From NCBI GenBank assembly GCA_947177925.1, contig CAMWWJ010000154.1:1-7857 (forward strand): a stretch of DNA of 7,857 nucleotides, read 5' to 3'. The notes under the pieces were generated by a model. That model saw only the letters and a program-made list of their open reading frames with translations. It searched no databases and had not been told where the DNA came from. Below, piece after piece: positions 6,216-7,857 of the stretch. Every line of letters starts with the position of its first letter. Position 1 is the stretch's first letter. The translations under genes were made by a program, and so were the position numbers. The DNA is from an uncultured Lachnospiraceae bacterium. Lineage in GTDB: Bacteria; Bacillota; Clostridia; Lachnospirales; Lachnospiraceae.

Positions 6216-7001
6216 TTATTTTATATCGGCTTTTTTTAGAATACACCATGATAGCAGGCCTATGATTCCTGCAAATATAAGACTGACTACAATTCCCATA
6301 AACATATCGCTTATCTTGGCATGGATGCCAAGCTGTGCTATGCCATAATGGTATGGTGTCAATTGATAGATATGATCTAACAATTTTACCTTTGATGCAA
6401 GAGTAGCAAGTAATGCAGTAATCATGCCAAAGAAAAAACCAAATGCAGTTACTGCTACGGTTTTCTTTAATTTTATTGCCACAGGAATACATATGCTAAG
6501 CTGTCCGATATATGTGATGGCATATGCAATATATGACAACAGGAGTTTTCCTATGGATACATTTTTTGTATATTCCAAAATATTACTCATAAAAATAGAA
6601 ATCGCTGTACCTTCTGCCCCCTGCATGTTCACTTTTGAAAAAATACAGATGATAGAGCCAAGCGTATATGGCAAAACCATAATCAGTACAGCTACAGCAA
6701 AAGCCAACATGTAATTTGCTATTATTTTTTTTCTTCCAAATTTAATTGCACCATGAATGGTTTTGTTTTCAAAGTCTGAGCCCACCAGAATTCCTGTTAC
6801 TAAAGAGCCAAACAGCCAAATCATCATGGAATCACCAAGCCCTGTTACACTTCCTGCGGAAGCCGCATCCAATTTTCCGGCAGCTATTGTTGCTGCAAGT
6901 ACATAATAAAGGATTGCCGCTGCAAAAAGAAGCCCTATGGCAATTTTTACTCCGGTTGATTTTCTCATTCTATATACGGTTGCCCCAAATAATGCTTTCA
7001 T
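6216..7001 (-). CDS. ABC-2 type transporter permease (BcrB/LanE-like)
   Basis: 261 residues with about six membrane helices (near 18-40, 58-75, 95-122, 150-178, 182-203 and 233-254). The cytoplasmic stretch SDFENKTIHGAIKFGRKKI (75-93), between helices two and three, is the coupling motif usual in permeases of the bacitracin/lantibiotic self-protection type. Such proteins pair as dimers with a BcrA-like ATPase to move peptides, antibiotics or lipids out of the membrane. ATG 7001 overlaps the ATPase TGA as ATGA and has AGGAGG (7009-7014) 7 nt upstream, so it can also be translated independently. The gene is intact even though its partner ATPase carries an internal stop. The substrate is unknown; defence against a cationic peptide is a reasonable guess from the LytTR control and family. 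Confidence 0.9.
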   Translation of the reverse strand: MKALFGATVYRMRKSTGVKIAIGLLFAAAILYYVLAATIAAGKLDAASAGSVTGLGDSMMIWLFGSLVTGILVGSDFENKTIHGAIKFGRKKIIANYMLAFAVAVLIMVLPYTLGSIICIFSKVNMQGAEGTAISIFMSNILEYTKNVSIGKLLLSYIAYAITYIGQLSICIPVAIKLKKTVAVTAFGFFFGMITALLATLASKVKLLDHIYQLTPYHYGIAQLGIHAKISDMFMGIVVSLIFAGIIGLLSWCILKKADIK

Positions 7002-7711
7002 CTTTTTTCCTCCTGTTCAATGACTGAAAGAAAATACTCTTCTAAACTTTGGTGATTTTCTTTATCCAACTGTTCCTGCGTAAGCTCTTTTTTTACAATT
7101 CCTTTATCCATAATAATATAATCGGTTGCAGTTTCATATAGCTCCTGTAAATTATGACTTGATATTAAAATGGTCATGTGATATTTCTTGTTTAACATTT
7201 TTATTAAATTCCGTATTTCTATCACACCAACAGGGTCAAGTCCATTTACAGGTTCATCTAGCATAATAAAATCGGGTTTTCACAAAAGTGCAGCGGCAAT
7301 GCCTAAACGCTGCCTCATACCTAACGAGAAGTCTTTGACTTTTTTTCTTTTGGTGTCTGCAAGACCCACCAGTTCGAGAAGCTCCTCAGTGGAAAAGGAT
7401 GCATTTTTTTCCTCACAAAGTATGCGATAGAAATTCAAATTTTCCTTTGCTGTCATACTTCCGTTTAAACTTGGGGCTTCAATTAATGTCCCTATCTTGT
7501 TTGATAGCAGTGTAATCGTTCCCTCTGTAGGAATTCCCAACCCTGCTATCATCCTCATCATCGTAGTTTTTCCTGCACCATTTTTTCCTGCCAGCCCATA
7601 TATTTTACCTTTCCTAAGTTTCAAATTGCAATTATTTACAGCCAGCGTTTCTTTATATTTTTTTGTTACTGCCTCTAAATGAACCATAATTTCATCCATA
7701 TCTTGCACCAT
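6998..7711 (-). pseudogene. ABC transporter ATP-binding protein (BcrA/LanF-like) with an in-frame TGA
   Basis: Two same-frame pieces, 7711-7280 and 7279-6998, together form one 237-position ATPase interrupted only by a TGA at 7282-7280 (codon 144). Motifs counted from ATG 7711: Walker A GKNGAGKT (42-49), Q-loop region LIEAPSLNGSMTAKENL (77-93) of the bacitracin/lantibiotic type, signature FSLGM (128-132), Walker B FIMLDEP (148-154), D-loop GLDP, and H-loop His186 in SSHN. The text across the stop reads AAALL-stop-KPDF, so one substitution, such as CGA to TGA (Arg), would restore a normal protein. Neither half could work alone. Position 7711 is the outermost ATG, with GAGG too close; ATG 7699 or 7687 may be the true start. 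It is the first gene of the operon. Explanations are a recent nonsense mutation, a sequencing error or readthrough. Confidence 0.85.
7280..7282 (-). other. In-frame TGA stop within the ABC ATPase
   Basis: TGA in the frame shared by both halves of the ATPase, between the signature motif and Walker B, in the context CTT TTG TGA AAA CCC. There is no length change, so a single base substitution explains it. Confidence 0.9.
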
Positions 7712-7733
7712 TCCTCTTTTTTAATTTTTTGCT

Positions 7734-7749
7734 TTGCAGCCTGCTGCAA
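7734..7749. promoter_or_regulatory. 16-bp palindrome in the leader of the ABC operon
   Basis: TTGCAGC-CT-GCTGCAA: perfect 7-bp arms around 2 bp, about 22 bp upstream of the ATPase start. There is no T-run on the minus strand, so it is not an intrinsic terminator. It could be an operator for a dimeric repressor or a stable hairpin near the transcript's 5' end. Confidence 0.45.
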
Positions 7750-7759
7750 CTGTGTTGTA

Positions 7760-7768
7760 AGTTTAACA
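7760..7768 (-). promoter_or_regulatory. Candidate extended -10 element of the ABC-LytTR operon
   Basis: On the minus strand TGT-TAAACT (7768 to 7760) resembles an extended -10 (TGn-TATAAT, four of six matches). It begins about 32 bp after the proximal LytTR repeat, nearly the same spacing as at the repeat upstream of the kinase gene. No good -35 is seen, as expected for an activator-dependent promoter. It is tentative. Confidence 0.3.
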
Positions 7769-7797
7769 CTTCACCGAAAAATAGAAATAAAATTTAC

Positions 7798-7827
7798 ATA
7801 AACGGTTTATTTGCACATATAAACGGT
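7798..7827 (-). promoter_or_regulatory. Predicted LytTR operator: paired 9-bp direct repeats with a 12-bp gap
   Basis: On the minus strand ACCGTTTAT occurs at 7827-7819 and again, identically, at 7806-7798, with a gap of exactly 12 bp (21-bp period, two helical turns). This matches the known LytTR-domain site pattern ([TA][AC][CA]GTTN[AG][TG], repeated with a 12-13 bp spacer). It lies about 90 bp upstream of an operon that itself encodes a LytTR protein, in the orientation expected for activating it. Confidence 0.75.
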
Positions 7828-7857
7828 AAAACAGCTTGTCATGATACGGATTGAATG

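Noticed and set aside
6166..6492. 108-residue minus-strand ORF overlapping the permease and regulator starts
   Set aside because: It is an alternate-frame shadow of the permease 3' end, with no ribosome site or coherent domain.
7280..7282. TGA as selenocysteine or tryptophan codon in the ABC ATPase
   Set aside because: TGA ends other genes here (435, 6998), Trp is written TGG throughout, and ABC ATPases have no catalytic selenocysteine between signature and Walker B. A point nonsense change or sequencing error is simpler.
1..7857. CRISPR array, tRNA, rRNA or riboswitch
   Set aside because: No regularly spaced long repeats, no cloverleaf or rRNA-like stretches, and no conserved riboswitch core were recognised in the non-coding intervals, which are all short.

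Overview
The window looks like chromosomal DNA of a low-GC Firmicute, most likely a gut clostridium of the Lachnospiraceae type. This is inferred from strong AGGAGG-type ribosome sites, TTG starts, AT-rich codon use and the gene families present (GHKL/LytTR two-component pair, LytTR-DUF3021 pair, PAS-GAF-GGDEF protein, BcrAB-like ABC transporter). No rRNA, tRNA or CRISPR array was seen.

Region 1 (1-1151, + strand, very AT-rich) holds the 3' end of an integral-membrane acyltransferase. Overlapping it is an Sfp-type 4'-phosphopantetheinyl transferase. This is probably the tail of a secondary-metabolite or surface-modification operon that starts outside the window. Region 2 (1152-1671) is a scar. 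It contains a decayed N-terminal fragment of an IS1380-family transposase on the minus strand, butted against the C-terminal remnant of a multi-pass membrane protein on the plus strand, and then an inverted-repeat structure.

Region 3 (1672-3033, minus) is an intact PAS-GAF-GGDEF signalling protein. It is divergent from region 4 (3219-5205, plus), an AgrC/AgrA-like two-component system: a membrane GHKL histidine kinase and a LytTR response regulator. The shared intergenic region carries a good sigma-A promoter and a 21-bp-phased direct repeat that resembles a LytTR/ComE-type box.

Region 5 (5253-7711, minus) converges on the two-component system. In transcription order it encodes an ABC ATPase (interrupted by one in-frame TGA between the signature motif and Walker B), an ABC-2 permease, a stand-alone LytTR DNA-binding protein and a DUF3021 four-helix membrane protein. 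Upstream lies a perfect pair of 9-bp direct repeats separated by 12 bp, which is the classic geometry of a LytTR operator. I infer an autoregulated LytTR regulatory system in which the DUF3021 protein restrains the LytTR activator and the output is a BcrAB/LanFE-like transporter. The in-frame stop would disable that transporter unless it is read through or is a sequencing error.

The most interesting points are the two predicted LytTR-type operators with identical 21-bp phasing, one in front of each LytTR-containing operon, and the point nonsense codon in an otherwise well-conserved transporter operon.
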